A stretch of DNA of 64,000 nt from Phlebotomus papatasi (taxonomy: Eukaryota > Arthropoda > Insecta > Diptera > Psychodidae). Each line of letters begins with the position of its first letter. Position 1 is the first letter of the stretch. The notes below the pieces were generated by a model, which ran no database searches, had not been told where the DNA came from, and worked only from the letters and a program-made list of their open reading frames with translations. This document shows positions 50,101 to 55,654 of the stretch, in pieces. The stretch is from positions 15,066,001 through 15,130,000 of the forward strand of contig NC_077222.1 of the NCBI RefSeq assembly GCF_024763615.1, read 5' to 3'. The translations under genes and the position numbers were made by a program.

Positions 50101-53100
50101 CGCGTTTTCGAGCAATTCTGAGAAAACATGGTTTTGGAGGGGCATAGGAGGGTTGGGAGAAAATGAGAGGCATATTAAAGATCCTTGAGTTATGGGGGGG
50201 GGGTCTCCCGAAGATCCTAAGCCTATATCTCTAACCATTGGGGATCTAGAGCTGGCGACAGCCGAAAGGACAGACAGACAGACAAACAAACGGATAAACA
50301 GCGTGACATTATTTCTCAGAAATCGCCTGAAATGTGGAGATATGTTGAAAAAAGTGATCCCCGGGGAAGGAGGGGGGAAATTATGAAGAGTGAAAATGGG
50401 TGAAAAGGGTAATATCATATTCTGAAAACCTACCACGATGACAACTGCACATTGTAAAAAGGAAACGACCTCGGGGCAGACCCAAGGACAGAATTACTGA
50501 AACAAATTTAGGATCTTGCCTTGAAACATCCTGGGATCGATTCCGAATGTCTTTCTGAAGTAGCGAAAGATCGACAGGCGTAGGCTGCTAACCTGGGTGT
50601 CTTAAACCTGCAACCCAAGTAAATGAAAAGCTCCCAAATAGCAAATACGTATGGGAAGAGCAACCCGGATCGGAATATTAAAAGACATGCTCGATACTTA
50701 GTTGAAAATATAAGCTTCAAAATGCAATTTGGAATTTTTGTGAAGGATAATCGAAATATTAGTGATCCATTTAACTGTATCTTTGCATCTGGGTTTTAAA
50801 TTTTTACATAATAAATTAATAAAAATTAGATATAATTGCAACTACACTGAGAAAAACAGGGGTGCGATTAACTTTTTTCCTAATAAATTTAACACTTTTT
50901 AGATGTAAAAATATTTCAAAATTTTTTAATGTTAATTTTACACCTTTTTAAGGGTAAAATTAACATGAAAAAGTGTTACTTTAACCCATAATACACATAA
51001 AAAGCATAATATTTACACCAATCTCGGATCAATACTACAGAGTAAAATAAACATTTCCGGAATGTTATTTTAACTTTTTAGGATTTCTCTCAGTGATATA
51101 TACTCTGTTCCTCGGATCGTCACGAATTTAATCAGGTGCCTCATGGAAAATAGGTTTTATAATTAAAATCTAAGTAAATGTATTGCATTCTTGTGAGAGT
51201 TAAATGGCAAAAAGTAGGTAATATTTTTTAAAAATTCATTTGACTTTATGCAATAATATGGTAATAAACTGACGATCCGAAGAACACTGCCGATCGCTGG
51301 TGCTATTCCCTTAATTAGTTTTAGAACTTGACCGTTAGACTTACTTTTAGACAAATTATAACTTGACCTCGTTTATTCTTATTCATAACATAAAAACCAT
51401 TTTGTGATAAGAGCGATAATAGCACTCAATATGGCAAAATATAGAGTACTCGCCGTATGACACAGGTGTCTTGGGTTGAAATCCACAGTGAATACCCATT
51501 GGGAAAGCTGAAAAAGTTCAAGTATCTCAGGGTGTTATTCACGAGTGATGTTAGGATGGACACAAAAGTCCCGTAGCGGATCAGTCGGGCTTCTGCAGTA
51601 ATGAGGGAGCTTGGTAGAAGCGTGCTGAGGAAGGTCGAGCTTGGTCGATCGGCTATATTGTCGGTGTTCAAAACCCTGTTTATTTCTATTCACTATTCTT
51701 ATCTATGGCCATGAAATTTGGGTAATGACCGAAGCAGGAGGATCGCGATCGCAAGTACATATAAGCTTCCGAGACGAGGTAACTCCGGGTGGTTAAGGCA
51801 ATTAATCGCCGAGAACAAGTGAGACACCTAACCATTCATGACAACGTAAGAATCGAAGAGCTGCTTCTTCAAGAACTCTTCTTTGTTAAGAGCTCACAAC
51901 TTCCATGGTATGGTCATTATTCAGAGTGTAGACTACTAGGCGGATTTTTAGATTGAAAAGATTGACCAGTTTTTCCTACAAAAACGTAGGAAATTTGCCT
52001 TAATATGCACATAATTTTTTTAGTATGTAGAGGCCATTAAGGCAACTAACCGTCGCACCTTCTAGTACCCAGCTAGATTCCCTCGAAAGACCTAAGTCCA
52101 CACGTCCTTTTTCTCTGAGGTTCTAGGCCGGACTGACTTTCCCGGCTCCTCAACTATGTCCAATTTAAAACCATAATGACGAAGATCTAGAAGGCAATGA
52201 CACCGCAGCGGCTTAGGAATGGTCCAGGAACGGATTTGAACAGTAAGTTTACAACAGCCAGGATTTAGTTAAGAAAGATTTCCTACTGAAGCTATGCATA
52301 CCAGTGCGAAGCAGCTTCAATTTCTAGGCAGATCTAGGACAAAATGGCTGTAACAAATTCAAAATATTACTCCGAAACGACTTGGAATTAACACCGGATA
52401 TCTTTCCGAAGTGGTACAGCAGCAACAGGCGTGTTTGCGACCTTGATAAACGATTGGAAATGAAAAATGTAGGGTCGGAGGAACGTCTGTTCGACAGGGA
52501 ACCCCTATTGACACTTTTGTCAAAAAATTGAAAATTAATTAATGTATCTAGTAAAATATAAGTATTATAACGGTTTTTCTGTAATATACCTTTTACTTTA
52601 AACAGATATATTCAAATTTCGTATCCCAAATGGTACAGAGTAGGGTGTCAATAGGTGCTAACACGAGTTCTTAAAGTGTCAATAGACATTCCTTTCACCC
52701 TATTCAAATTCCATCAAGTGAGTGTCAAGAATTTACATCCAACAACTTGAATTTGTGCAATTATATGAAATTGATTCTTTTGTAAGTCCACCATAGGATT
52801 TTAATAGAAGTCTCTATAAGAAATCCCTACTATAAAGAAAGTCCACAGTAATTTCTGCTTGCGGAAACTTCCCATTGCGACATTTGATCCTTTAAACGTG
52901 AAAGACAAACTTTTAATGGAATTCGCATTAGTGAAGGGTGGGCAATTTCAGGCAGCTGCAGTTTTTGCAAGACTCATTTACAAAATGCTTGGAAACTACG
53001 TTGTTATTAGAACCTATTACGTCCAAGGGACAGTAAAACACGGTATTGACCTTTGGCTCCTTTTTCCTTTCAAGGAGCCAAAGGTTAATACCGTATTGTA

Positions 53101-55399
53101 CTGTCTCCTATACTCAGTTTACTGGCCGAAAATTATCCAGTACTGTTACGTCCAGATAATCTCACTGACTATTTAAAAATATAAAGCAAATTTCCCAGAT
53201 ATTAATGTATCATCCCAAAATTTTTATTTCCAAAAATGTCTAGAACTGGCCAATCTTTCCCTATGTCATAGCAAATAAATCTCATCAAAATAGTGAATTC
53301 TCTTTAAGAAGTCATTAAAACACTACAGCAAAATATCTTGAATAAATTCTCAAGTGTCTGAATATAGAGATAGATCCTCTTTTAATTGCACAAGAAATAA
53401 AATAATGAATTAATTTAAACGTGAAATTTATATCTCCCACACACATCTCTTAGATTCCAATAGCCTACATTCTCAACATAACGCATTCTCAATAAAATTG
53501 AGAGGTTCAAAAAGTTTCTCTTTGAGAATTTTATGGTGCTGTGCATATAATTTATTAATGATTTGTGGTGCTATTCCATTGGAAATTAAAAAAAAAAAAT
53601 AATGAAGCCATTTTCATAACGAAGCATTAATAAATTAACATTTTCGTTTGTAAAAATTCCAATTAAGCAACAAGGTAAGTGTGCCAAATTTCGGCATAGT
53701 TGCATGCAAGCGCAAAAGTATCAAACTTGAAATGTAATAATTTTTTAATACACATTGATTTTTTTATTCATTTTTCTTAAGGAGTATTGCTTGGAAACTT
53801 GTTGACAATTTATCGTCTTTATTTTCTCTAAAATCATTCTTAATACATTTTAAAATGAATAAAAATGTAGACAGAACATTGGTGGCCTATTTCGGCCACC
53901 TTTATTCTCATAGTTCCTTGCCCTTCGGGATCTCTTCCAATGTCTGTTTCACGTCATCTCGTTTGTCGTAATTACATTTTCTGTTTTTCTTTTGCATTGT
54001 ATAATCTCTAGAGTATATAAAAACTAAAACTTCATGAAAATTCGAGGAATAAAAAAGGTGGCCGGAATTGCAAGTTGGCTGGAATTTGGCTCACTTACTT
54101 TATATATTTAATTTTTCGCCAATTAGGGAAAATCTGACAAGTCTGAATGGGTTCTAATCGGTTGTAAACCAGTAATGATCTGTTTCATGACCGATAATTA
54201 ATTTTTATTCTACAATTAGTTGTATTATTCCTAAGTGTAAAATAGGGTGCCAATAGGTTATGGCGCTCATGATTCAAATTCTTAAGGTGCTAATAGGTGT
54301 TCGTTACACCCTATACCTTTGAAATCAAGAAAAGGCAACGAAATCGAAATGTCCGTCTTTTTCTTTCTCAAACTTAATTCATTTATCTCACTCTTTCGAA
54401 CTCTTCTTCTTCTTTTTCTTCTGCGTATCAAGGCAAATTCAATTTAGATTTGCATGCGAAAAAGTAGGATAGGCACGTTCGTTTGAAGAACAAAGGAATA
54501 TAATTTTGGTTTCAAAAAGTTTTCCTGAGTTCAAAACAGTCTACCAGAGGCGTAAATAGAATTACATTCGGTCACAAAAGTCCTATTTCAACCAAATATA
54601 AATTTTAACAAAGCGTTTCTAGATGTTTTACGTACCAACGTGGTTTTGAACTAAAATATTATAGTCAATCTGGTTTTGCTTTGTATAATTAGGGACTTAG
54701 CATTTAATTTAAAGTTTCCTGTGGTATAAAACAATTAAAATATGTCAACCAGCATTATCTAAGGATTCAGTCCTAATCAGTCCGAATTAGGCATCCATTT
54801 TAGAATAGTTTTGTTAGTCAAAGGACTTTAGGATATTGTTGTATTAATTAAAATTTGCTTTTCAAGAGCTGAATATGCTTGTTAGATTACATTTGGTGCA
54901 TGCAGTTGTCCCAATGCCATCTCTAAAATTCCTCTACTTGAATCGCACAAAGTCTATTTATGAGGTTTTGAAATGTATTTAGAAATTTGACTTCACTTCC
55001 CAGCACTTTGTCTTTCACCCTCTACGATGCAATAAGTTACCGCTGTAGACAATTTAGTTGATATTTGGGCTAAAATGTGTGGAAACTTCTCAAGAGGAAT
55101 TCGCAATAATATTTGGCTACCAACTAACTGCAATTAAGATTACACAAAGTTTTGTTGGTGTTTCTCTCACCACATCGTCTCCAAAATGCAAGGTAGTCCC
55201 CATACCCCCAACATCATAGGATTTTAACTTACATGCTGCAGAGGTCTCGGAATTGATGCTGATGACGAAACACCTGTTGATGCATAATTCATAGATGTTG
55301 TGCCTGCACTTCCATAGTTATTCGCTAAACATGCTGATTGTTGCATTTCTGAACTATTATTGGCGGCTTGAGACTGATAATTTGTACTTGTACTTGGCC
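17040..55399 (-). CDS. FRMD8: FERM domain-containing protein 8 (FRMD8/iTAP) orthologue, nine exons, start exon missing
   Basis: Coding segments in transcript order are 55399-55233, 48070-47890, 47729-47564, 42805-42644, 28884-28696, 28451-28322, 28211-28113, 22293-22134 and 17167-17040. All eight junctions keep frame across changing phases, giving about 459 residues; human FRMD8 has 464. Residues 1-55 are a Ser/Gln/Asn-rich leader. The FERM lobes follow, with blocks close to remembered human FRMD8: SSLLEIQLKP, DEPMITLRRNVFF, LLYEEARHNVL, ELGPYN, FCWALPFYGAAFFHGQ, LILGLRYEELSWD and GIPVTKLMQIFSKQAGMM. The tail (LSRLTLATFDDEGRCIGQ) aligns with the vertebrate IQHLSTIDYVEDGKGIRR region. FRMD8 binds the cytoplasmic tail of iRhoms and stabilises the iRhom/ADAM17 sheddase complex, promoting release of EGFR ligands and TNF. 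The initiator exon probably lies right of the window. Introns range from 110 bp to 13.8 kb. Confidence 0.92.
17445..17835. mobile_element. GGGAAAAGTGCCCATG element with a related element nested inside
   Basis: The outer element TA|GGGAAAAGTGCCCATGTTTC ... |TA spans 391 bp. The inner element at 17485-17700 (216 bp) has the same terminal repeat (GGGAAAAGTGCCCATGCTTG) and its own TA flanks. Two related elements inserted one into the other. Confidence 0.75.
18207..18378. mobile_element. GGGGAAGTCTTT element (172 bp)
   Basis: TA|GGGGAAGTCTTTTAGGCTTC and the inverted CTGAAAGTCTTCCC end. Half copies of related ends occur near 7938 and 25605. Confidence 0.6.
18827..19050. mobile_element. CCAGCGAGCAC inverted-repeat element (224 bp)
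   Basis: CCAGCGAGCAC at the left and GTGCTCGCTGG at the right, with TTCAGCTGAA and CAGCTAAC words inside. A fragment of a similar right end occurs near 31125-31155. The target duplication is unclear. Confidence 0.5.
19165..19784. mobile_element. GGGTAACGTGTGG element (620 bp)
   Basis: The left end is TA|GGGTAACGTGTGGTATTTC, and the right end is the inverted CCACACGTTACCC. The word TTTCGGGACA recurs near 19180, 19370 and (inverted) 19744. It has no coding remnant that I recognise. Confidence 0.7.
21185..21611. mobile_element. GGGTAGGTGTACC element (427 bp)
   Basis: The left end is TA|GGGTAGGTGTACCAAATTTC, and the right end is GGAACACTTACCC|TA. A GGTGGCCGAAATT word is repeated on both sides. 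A diverged copy is at 53673-54100 and a distant one at 60503-60927. Confidence 0.75.
22134..22293 (-). CDS. FRMD8: FRMD8 exon, F3 C-terminal helix
   Basis: The acceptor is CTCCTGCAG and the donor GATG|GTGAGT, with 53 codons plus one base. It encodes FEAVENGIPVTKLMQIFSKQ, then AGMMDALIAHFAEQ and a basic RRRRDGGDG run. GTPVNKLLKIYSKQAELM is the vertebrate equivalent. Confidence 0.93.
23571..23766. mobile_element. GGCTTCAGAC inverted-repeat element (about 196 bp)
   Basis: GGCTTCAGACTGGAGGTTTA at the left and GGTCTGAAGCC at the right. It shares AAGCCATTTTATTGATTTTT-like interior sequence with 40084-40280 and a decayed copy near 30831-30960. Confidence 0.55.
24103..24285 (+). CDS. Unassigned short open frame, Pro/Val/Tyr-rich
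   Basis: The frame reads VNAKPYAPPRYYFIAVNPVP then INFVPVQPQLMIQQILYSG, and its base composition is less AT-biased than the surrounding intron. The regular Pro/Val spacing looks like a real peptide, perhaps a fragment of a secreted or structural protein gene. There is no convincing start, signal peptide or splice context and I do not recognise the family. It could be a decayed gene fragment or chance. Confidence 0.2.
   Translation: MRSFKVNAKPYAPPRYYFIAVNPVPINFVPVQPQLMIQQILYSGIENKGFWLKNYHKKVP
24364..25101. mobile_element. piggyBac-like TTAA element, nested host
   Basis: TTAA|CTCTTTAACGACGAGAC ... CGTCCTTAAAGGG|TTAA. TTAA targets and CCCTTTAA-type ends are typical of piggyBac-like elements. 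It contains the TA-flanked element 24746-24961. No transposase is visible. Confidence 0.6.
24746..24961. mobile_element. GGGGAATGTAGGCATGG element (216 bp)
   Basis: TA|GGGGAATGTAGGCATGG ... CCATGCCAACATTCCCC|TA. It is palindromic over most of its length and nested in the TTAA element. Confidence 0.75.
25111..25370 (+). mobile_element. Fragment related to the mariner relic
   Basis: The stretch GCTTTTCTAAATAGCGAAAT and following ACGATTGAATTATT match 56969-57000 inside the mariner-like relic. Similarity continues patchily to about 25200. Confidence 0.4.
25880..26060 (+). repeat. tRNA-related SINE-like sequence
   Basis: A tRNA-like block spans about 25984-26049, with the box B-like GGTTCGAGACT at 26035-26045 and an A-box-like TCAGTGGACAGAG about 35 bp before. 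The preceding TTAGAGATAGAGATTTGGGA and GAGGGACCCCC words recur, inverted, near 50200-50235, indicating a dispersed repeat. Confidence 0.45.
26303..26400 (+). repeat. Single arm of the CTGAAGA...GAAA repeat
   Basis: CTGAAGA at 26307, then GGTCC/GGACC pairing around CACATCG, then GAAA at 26331. The sequence ends in a CGAACACCGGAAAG tail shared with the related palindromes. Confidence 0.5.
26770..26850 (+). repeat. Degenerate tRNA-like (SINE head?) sequence
   Basis: TAGCTAAATGG at 26777-26787 resembles a polymerase III A box, and GAGGTCAAACCTGGG at 26820-26834 a weak B box, with tRNA-like spacing. No cloverleaf was confirmed. Confidence 0.3.
26929..27149. mobile_element. TTAA-flanked MITE (221 bp), piggyBac-like
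   Basis: TTAA (26925-26928)|CTCTTTCGCGTCTTTAGGGT ... ACCCTAAAGACGCGAAAGAG|TTAA (27150-27153). The 20-bp terminal repeat is perfect and the interior is largely palindromic. Confidence 0.8.
27384..27637. mobile_element. CACTGAG MITE, copy 2 (254 bp)
   Basis: CACTAAGAGAAATCCG ... CTCAGTG. It is collinear with the other copies. Confidence 0.8.
28113..28211 (-). CDS. FRMD8: FRMD8 exon, F3 middle
   Basis: The 33-codon phase-0 exon has acceptor TTCGACAG and donor TTCAG|GTACTG. It encodes TLILGLRYEELSWDFAKPSS then DDPECMPCIFIQ. LLGLRFQELSWD is the vertebrate counterpart of its first half. Confidence 0.93.
28322..28451 (-). CDS. FRMD8: FRMD8 exon, F3 (PTB/PH-like) lobe start
   Basis: The acceptor is CTCCTTCCAG and the donor AAGC|GTAAGT, with 1+129 bases. 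It encodes AAFFHGQVEQPVRGLMSLVH, then DISVLIAINEKGVFIIDHVES, a beta-rich stretch matching VSVAISLEGVHVID in vertebrate FRMD8. Confidence 0.93.
28696..28884 (-). CDS. FRMD8: FRMD8 exon, F2 end
   Basis: The acceptor is TTACAG and the donor TATGG|GTGAGT. It encodes ENQSRFLPPHVAKSSSWSWL, a basic helix and KYLEFCWALPFY. The ELPFYGCAFF-type hinge into the F3 lobe is split across this junction. It joins the F2 exon over a 13.8-kb intron with a matching split Arg codon. Confidence 0.92.
29115..29582. mobile_element. GGGGAAAG element interrupted by a CACTGAG MITE
   Basis: TA|GAGGAAAGTACTCTCCCTTC ... GAAGGGAGAGCACTTTCCCC|TA, 468 bp. Removing the nested 251-bp MITE leaves 217 bp, matching the 217-bp relative at 39864-40080. 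Confidence 0.8.
29142..29392. mobile_element. CACTGAG MITE, copy 3 (251 bp)
   Basis: CACTGAGAGAAATCCGAAAA ... TTTTTTCAGTG. Nested in the element above. Confidence 0.85.
29768..29958. mobile_element. GGGTAAGATGGGG element (191 bp)
   Basis: TA|GGGTAAGATGGGGTAATTTG ... ACCCCATCTTACCC|TA. A left-half copy occurs near 62927-63040. Confidence 0.75.
30552..30803. mobile_element. CACTGAG MITE, copy 4 (252 bp)
   Basis: CACTGAGAGAAATCCGAAAA ... TCTCAGTG, collinear with copies 2 and 3. Confidence 0.85.
32058..32186. mobile_element. hAT-like MITE, intact (129 bp)
   Basis: CAGAGGTGTGCAAAAACCG ... CGGTTCGTGCACACCTCTG with 8-bp flanks GTATAAAT/TTATAAAT. The 8-bp duplication and the CAGAGGTG-type end indicate hAT. 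It serves as the empty-site reference for 14066-14512. Confidence 0.82.
32200..32381. mobile_element. GGGGGAAGTGGAGCACC element (182 bp)
   Basis: TA|GGGGGAAGTGGAGCACCTTT ... CTACTTCCCCC|TA. Relatives are at 37176-37374 and 40681-40885, sharing AAATTGAGCCTTATCGTGAT and TAATTTAGCTGCA interior blocks. Confidence 0.8.
32940..33527. mobile_element. GGGGAGACTGGGGC element (588 bp)
   Basis: TA|GGGGAGACTGGGGCAAAATT ... CCAGTCTCCCC|TA. The word GGGGCAAAATTTGTC recurs near 32950, inverted near 33307 and near 33510. It has no recognised coding remnant. Confidence 0.75.
35343..36092. mobile_element. 750-bp palindromic TA-flanked element
   Basis: TA|CACACTAAAAAAAATATTT ... ATTTTTTTTTACTGTGTG|TA. The body is a string of TGTGTAATTxTACACA-like words in both orientations, mirrored about 35620 (TCATGGTAAA and TTTACCATGA). 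Confidence 0.65.
36095..37015 (+). pseudogene. LINE (non-LTR retrotransposon) 3' remnant
   Basis: The first 200 bp (GACCCGTGTCTCCCGG, GGCCTGTGACC, CCTATTTCACA) recur at 48640-48815. The end reads KPRTRWLNQIQDIALEHLRI then EPEHLSEVTGD, a stop, and QAWTVNRYV. GRPRxRWxDQI...L is the classic C-terminus of jockey/CR1-like LINE ORF2 proteins. It is degraded. Confidence 0.6.
37176..37374. mobile_element. GGGGGAAGTGGGGCACC element (199 bp)
   Basis: TA|GGGGGAAGTGGGGCACCTC ... GGTGCCCCACTTCCCC|TA, family member of 32200-32381. Confidence 0.82.
39353..39486. mobile_element. Eroded copy of the CTTAAGCCGAGAGACG element
   Basis: ACCCTAGACACACTTACGAC, then TTAAGCCGAGAGACG, and an inverted GCCGTCTCTCGGCT. 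The right end is decayed compared with 9407-9622. Confidence 0.6.
39583..39720. repeat. CCAAAATCCCGAAAG-type tandem repeat cluster
   Basis: AAAATCCCGAAAGCCAAAAT followed by repeated GGGATTTCGG(C/T)(G/T)TTC units on the opposite sense. It resembles the arms of 43396-43745 and 55655-56040. Confidence 0.6.
39864..40080. mobile_element. GGGGAAAGCGCACTACC element (217 bp)
   Basis: TA|GGGGAAAGCGCACTACCTTC ... GAAGGTAGCGTGCTTTCCC. It is the uninterrupted counterpart of 29115-29582. Confidence 0.75.
40084..40280. mobile_element. GGCTTCAGACC inverted-repeat element
   Basis: GGCTTCAGACCTAAAAGCCC ... CCTTAGGTCTGAAACC. Second copy of 23571-23766, directly abutting the preceding element. Confidence 0.55.
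40681..40885. mobile_element. GGGGAAAGTGGGGCACC element (205 bp)
   Basis: GGGGAAAGTGGGGCACCC at the left and AAAGGTACCCC|TA at the right. The interior shares the GAACCTTATxxxxxTGTAATTTAGCT pattern with 32200 and 37176. Confidence 0.7.
42644..42805 (-). CDS. FRMD8: FRMD8 exon, FERM F2 lobe
   Basis: The acceptor is CACACACAG and the donor TTTTAG|GTAAAA, with 1+159+2 bases. It encodes DPRILELLYEEARHNVLMGR, a variable loop, ARVELGPYN and a His-rich segment ending GYF. The LLYEEAxxNVL helix is a standard FRMD8 F2 element. Confidence 0.92.
   Translation of the reverse strand, partial: RSQDSRVTLRGGETQRTDGALHYGAGSLHHAGWDPGTSGTGSLQFTHSHNRIF
43396..43745. mobile_element. Foldback-like element with arms of 15-bp repeats
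   Basis: The left arm has five units of GCCAAAATCCCGAAA type (43414-43495). The right arm has the inverse (GGGATTTTGG, 43690-43740). The core, GGCAAAGGGAAATTTTCCGT, is shared with 55655-56040. An (AAAT)n microsatellite lies near 43655-43675. Confidence 0.65.
43858..45041 (+). mobile_element. Pogo/CENP-B-type DNA transposon remnant (1.2 kb)
   Basis: TA|GGGTAGACGCTGGTATTA ... TAATACCCCCGTCTACCC|TA. The word (T)GATCGATATTA recurs subterminally at both ends. It carries the broken transposase described next; the catalytic DDE part is absent. Confidence 0.82.
44337..44625 (+). pseudogene. Pogo-type transposase N-terminus (psq + CENP-B HTH), frameshifted
   Basis: From the ATG at 44337 the frame reads MAKTSKKRLQYRDDEMAKAL, then EDARNGLSIREAARIYNVPY. 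This is a clear HTH_psq domain: a basic start, xALExxRxGxSIREAAxxYxVPxxT. After a frameshift near 44470 it continues LEAWILSRANVGHPIAKDQL LDSVGM, which matches the CENP-B-type second HTH (WILxxAxxGxPxxxxxLLDxV). A TAG follows at once. A functional transposase would continue into a DDE domain, which is missing. It sits in an intron of FRMD8, on the opposite strand. Confidence 0.85.
45360..45920. other. Unassigned moderately GC-rich stretch
   Basis: Two overlapping short frames (45365-45568 and 45519-45716, + strand) and ACCGATTTG(A/T) repeats at 45693-45725 that recur near 49826-49965. Possibly part of a retroelement leader. No family recognised. Confidence 0.3.
46907..47224. repeat. 318-bp palindrome with a CTGATGA...GAAAC motif in each arm
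   Basis: Arms of about 155 bp pair almost perfectly around 47066. Each arm carries CTGATGA, a GAGGA/TCCTC hairpin with a six-base loop (CATCCA), and GAAACGT (right arm 47136-47166; left arm inverted, about 46966-46995). The outer ends read GCAGGAAATAGACGGA. Confidence 0.75.
47564..47729 (-). CDS. FRMD8: FRMD8 exon, F1 end and F1-F2 linker
   Basis: The acceptor is TTATCGTAG and the donor TTAA|GTAAGT, with 2+162+2 bases. It encodes IQLKPHHRPYAVRVAWSKLL then DEPMITLRRNVFFSKKDEE. The KPxHxPY and DEPxxxxRRNVFF blocks are the most diagnostic FRMD8 signatures in the gene. It is separated from the F1 exon by a 160-bp intron. Confidence 0.92.
47890..48070 (-). CDS. FRMD8: FRMD8 exon, FERM F1 lobe
   Basis: The acceptor is GATTGGCAG and the donor CTAG|GTATTA, with 60 codons plus one base. 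It encodes VIPTCVYLMSRIAVHMEIEG, then a helix (LAAALGCEELGI) and FGLWMTSSLL. This is a ubiquitin-like F1 fold with the FALWLVSPLL-type motif of FRMD8 at its end. The split codon makes Glu with the next exon. Confidence 0.9.
48640..48815 (+). repeat. Copy of the repeat that starts the 36095 LINE remnant
   Basis: Shares CAGTCCTTAGTGGATACT, ACCCGTGTCTCC and GGGCCTGTGACC blocks with 36165-36240. Confidence 0.55.
48905..49823. mobile_element. GGGTGGAATAACC element (919 bp)
   Basis: TA|GGGTGGAATAACCGG ... GGTGATTCCACCC|TA. The word CACTTCTCGCCA, or a close variant, recurs at both ends and near 49160 and 49430. No coding remnant recognised. Confidence 0.7.
50430..50600 (+). pseudogene. LINE C-terminal fragment
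   Basis: Reads KRKRPRGRPKDRITET, then, in a shifted frame, LALKHPGIDSECLSEVAKDRQA-like codons. It is the same ORF2 tail as 36890-37000. An inverted SINE-like segment (50120-50290) lies next to it. Confidence 0.55.
50653..51310. mobile_element. GGGAAGAG element interrupted by a CACTGAG MITE
   Basis: GGGAAGAGCAACCCGGATCG ... GATCGCTGGTGCTATTCCC, 658 bp. Without the nested 251-bp MITE it is 407 bp, the same as its intact copy at 59981-60387. Confidence 0.82.
50845..51095. mobile_element. CACTGAG MITE, copy 5 (251 bp)
   Basis: TA|CACTGAGAAAAACAGGGGTG ... TTTCTCTCAGTG. Inverted relative to copies 2-4. Its host element is known from 59981-60387. Confidence 0.85.
51460..52440 (+). pseudogene. LINE reverse-transcriptase ORF2 remnant, C-terminal third
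   Basis: One frame reads GKLKKFKYLRVLFTSDVRMD, then ISRASAVMRELGRSVLRKVE and LSVFKTLF, interrupted by stops. This is the FKYLGxxFTSDG...RI.KA...LxxFKTxxxPxLxYG segment after the reverse-transcriptase domain of jockey/CR1-like LINEs. The region to about 52440 holds a further decayed tail (LGQNGCNKFKILLRNDLELT-like codons) comparable with 36890-37000. Confidence 0.7.
52643..52700. mobile_element. Miniature 58-bp TA-flanked inverted repeat
   Basis: TA|GGGTGTCAATAGGTGCT ... CCTTTCACCC|TA. Confidence 0.5.
53036..53097. repeat. Strong hairpin (about 26-bp stem)
   Basis: CACGGTATTGACCTTTGGCT at the left pairs with AGCCAAAGGTTAATACCGTA at the right, around a short T/C-rich loop. Flanking TTACGTCCAAGGGACAGTA and ACTGTC...TTACTGG words extend the symmetry. 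Confidence 0.65.
53673..54100. mobile_element. GGTAAGTGTGCC element (428 bp), diverged copy of 21185-21611
   Basis: Shares AGTTGCATGCAAGCG, TTGCCCTTCGG, TTCACGTCATCTC and GGTGGCCG words in order with 21185-21611. The ends have lost the GGG. Confidence 0.7.
54245..54311. mobile_element. Miniature 67-bp TA-flanked inverted repeat
   Basis: TA|GGGTGCCAATAGGTTATGG ... GTTACACCC|TA. Confidence 0.5.
55233..55399 (-). CDS. FRMD8: FRMD8 exon, Ser/Gln/Asn-rich N-terminal leader
   Basis: The acceptor is TTTTTTTCAG and the donor CAT|GTAAGT. Two bases complete a codon from a missing upstream exon, then 55 codons read PSTSTNYQSQAANNSSEM... and end IPRPLQH. Composition is low-complexity and likely disordered. 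An internal in-frame ATG exists, but the strong acceptor argues for an upstream start exon. Confidence 0.75.
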
Positions 55400-55654
55400 C
55401 TGAAAAAAATTAAAAAAAAGAAATTGATTTAATAAAACCAATTTTTAAAAATACTTGTTTTTTTGTAACTGTTTTTTAATTAAGTTACAACACTGCACTG
55501 TGATACAATCAGTGGAATAAATGCACAATTGTAAAGCTTTCATTAATCCAGAAAATTTATAGTAAACATAAGGTGGTTGGAACCCAGAACACTTGCATAA
55601 GAGAGCGAGATTTTTACTTCTCAAGTCATTCCGAACCAAACTTATGAACAAAAA

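Larger units (their letters stand above)
48071..55232. other. FRMD8 intron (7.2 kb)
   Basis: Contains the elements at 48905-49823, 50653-51310 and 53673-54100, LINE fragments at 50430-50600 and 51460-52440, a hairpin at 53036-53097 and two 58-67-bp mini-elements. 54320-55232 shows nothing but pyrimidine-rich and AT-rich sequence. Confidence 0.6.

Noticed and set aside
50047..50436. 129-codon - strand frame, the longest outside the real genes and the 8784-9323 read-through
   Set aside because: It crosses the SINE-like repeat (poly-G tract, GACAGACA repeats) and ends in unrelated sequence; it is a repeat artefact.
52859..53176. 105-codon + strand frame
   Set aside because: It runs through the hairpin at 53036-53097, whose two halves give unrelated peptides; no family resemblance.
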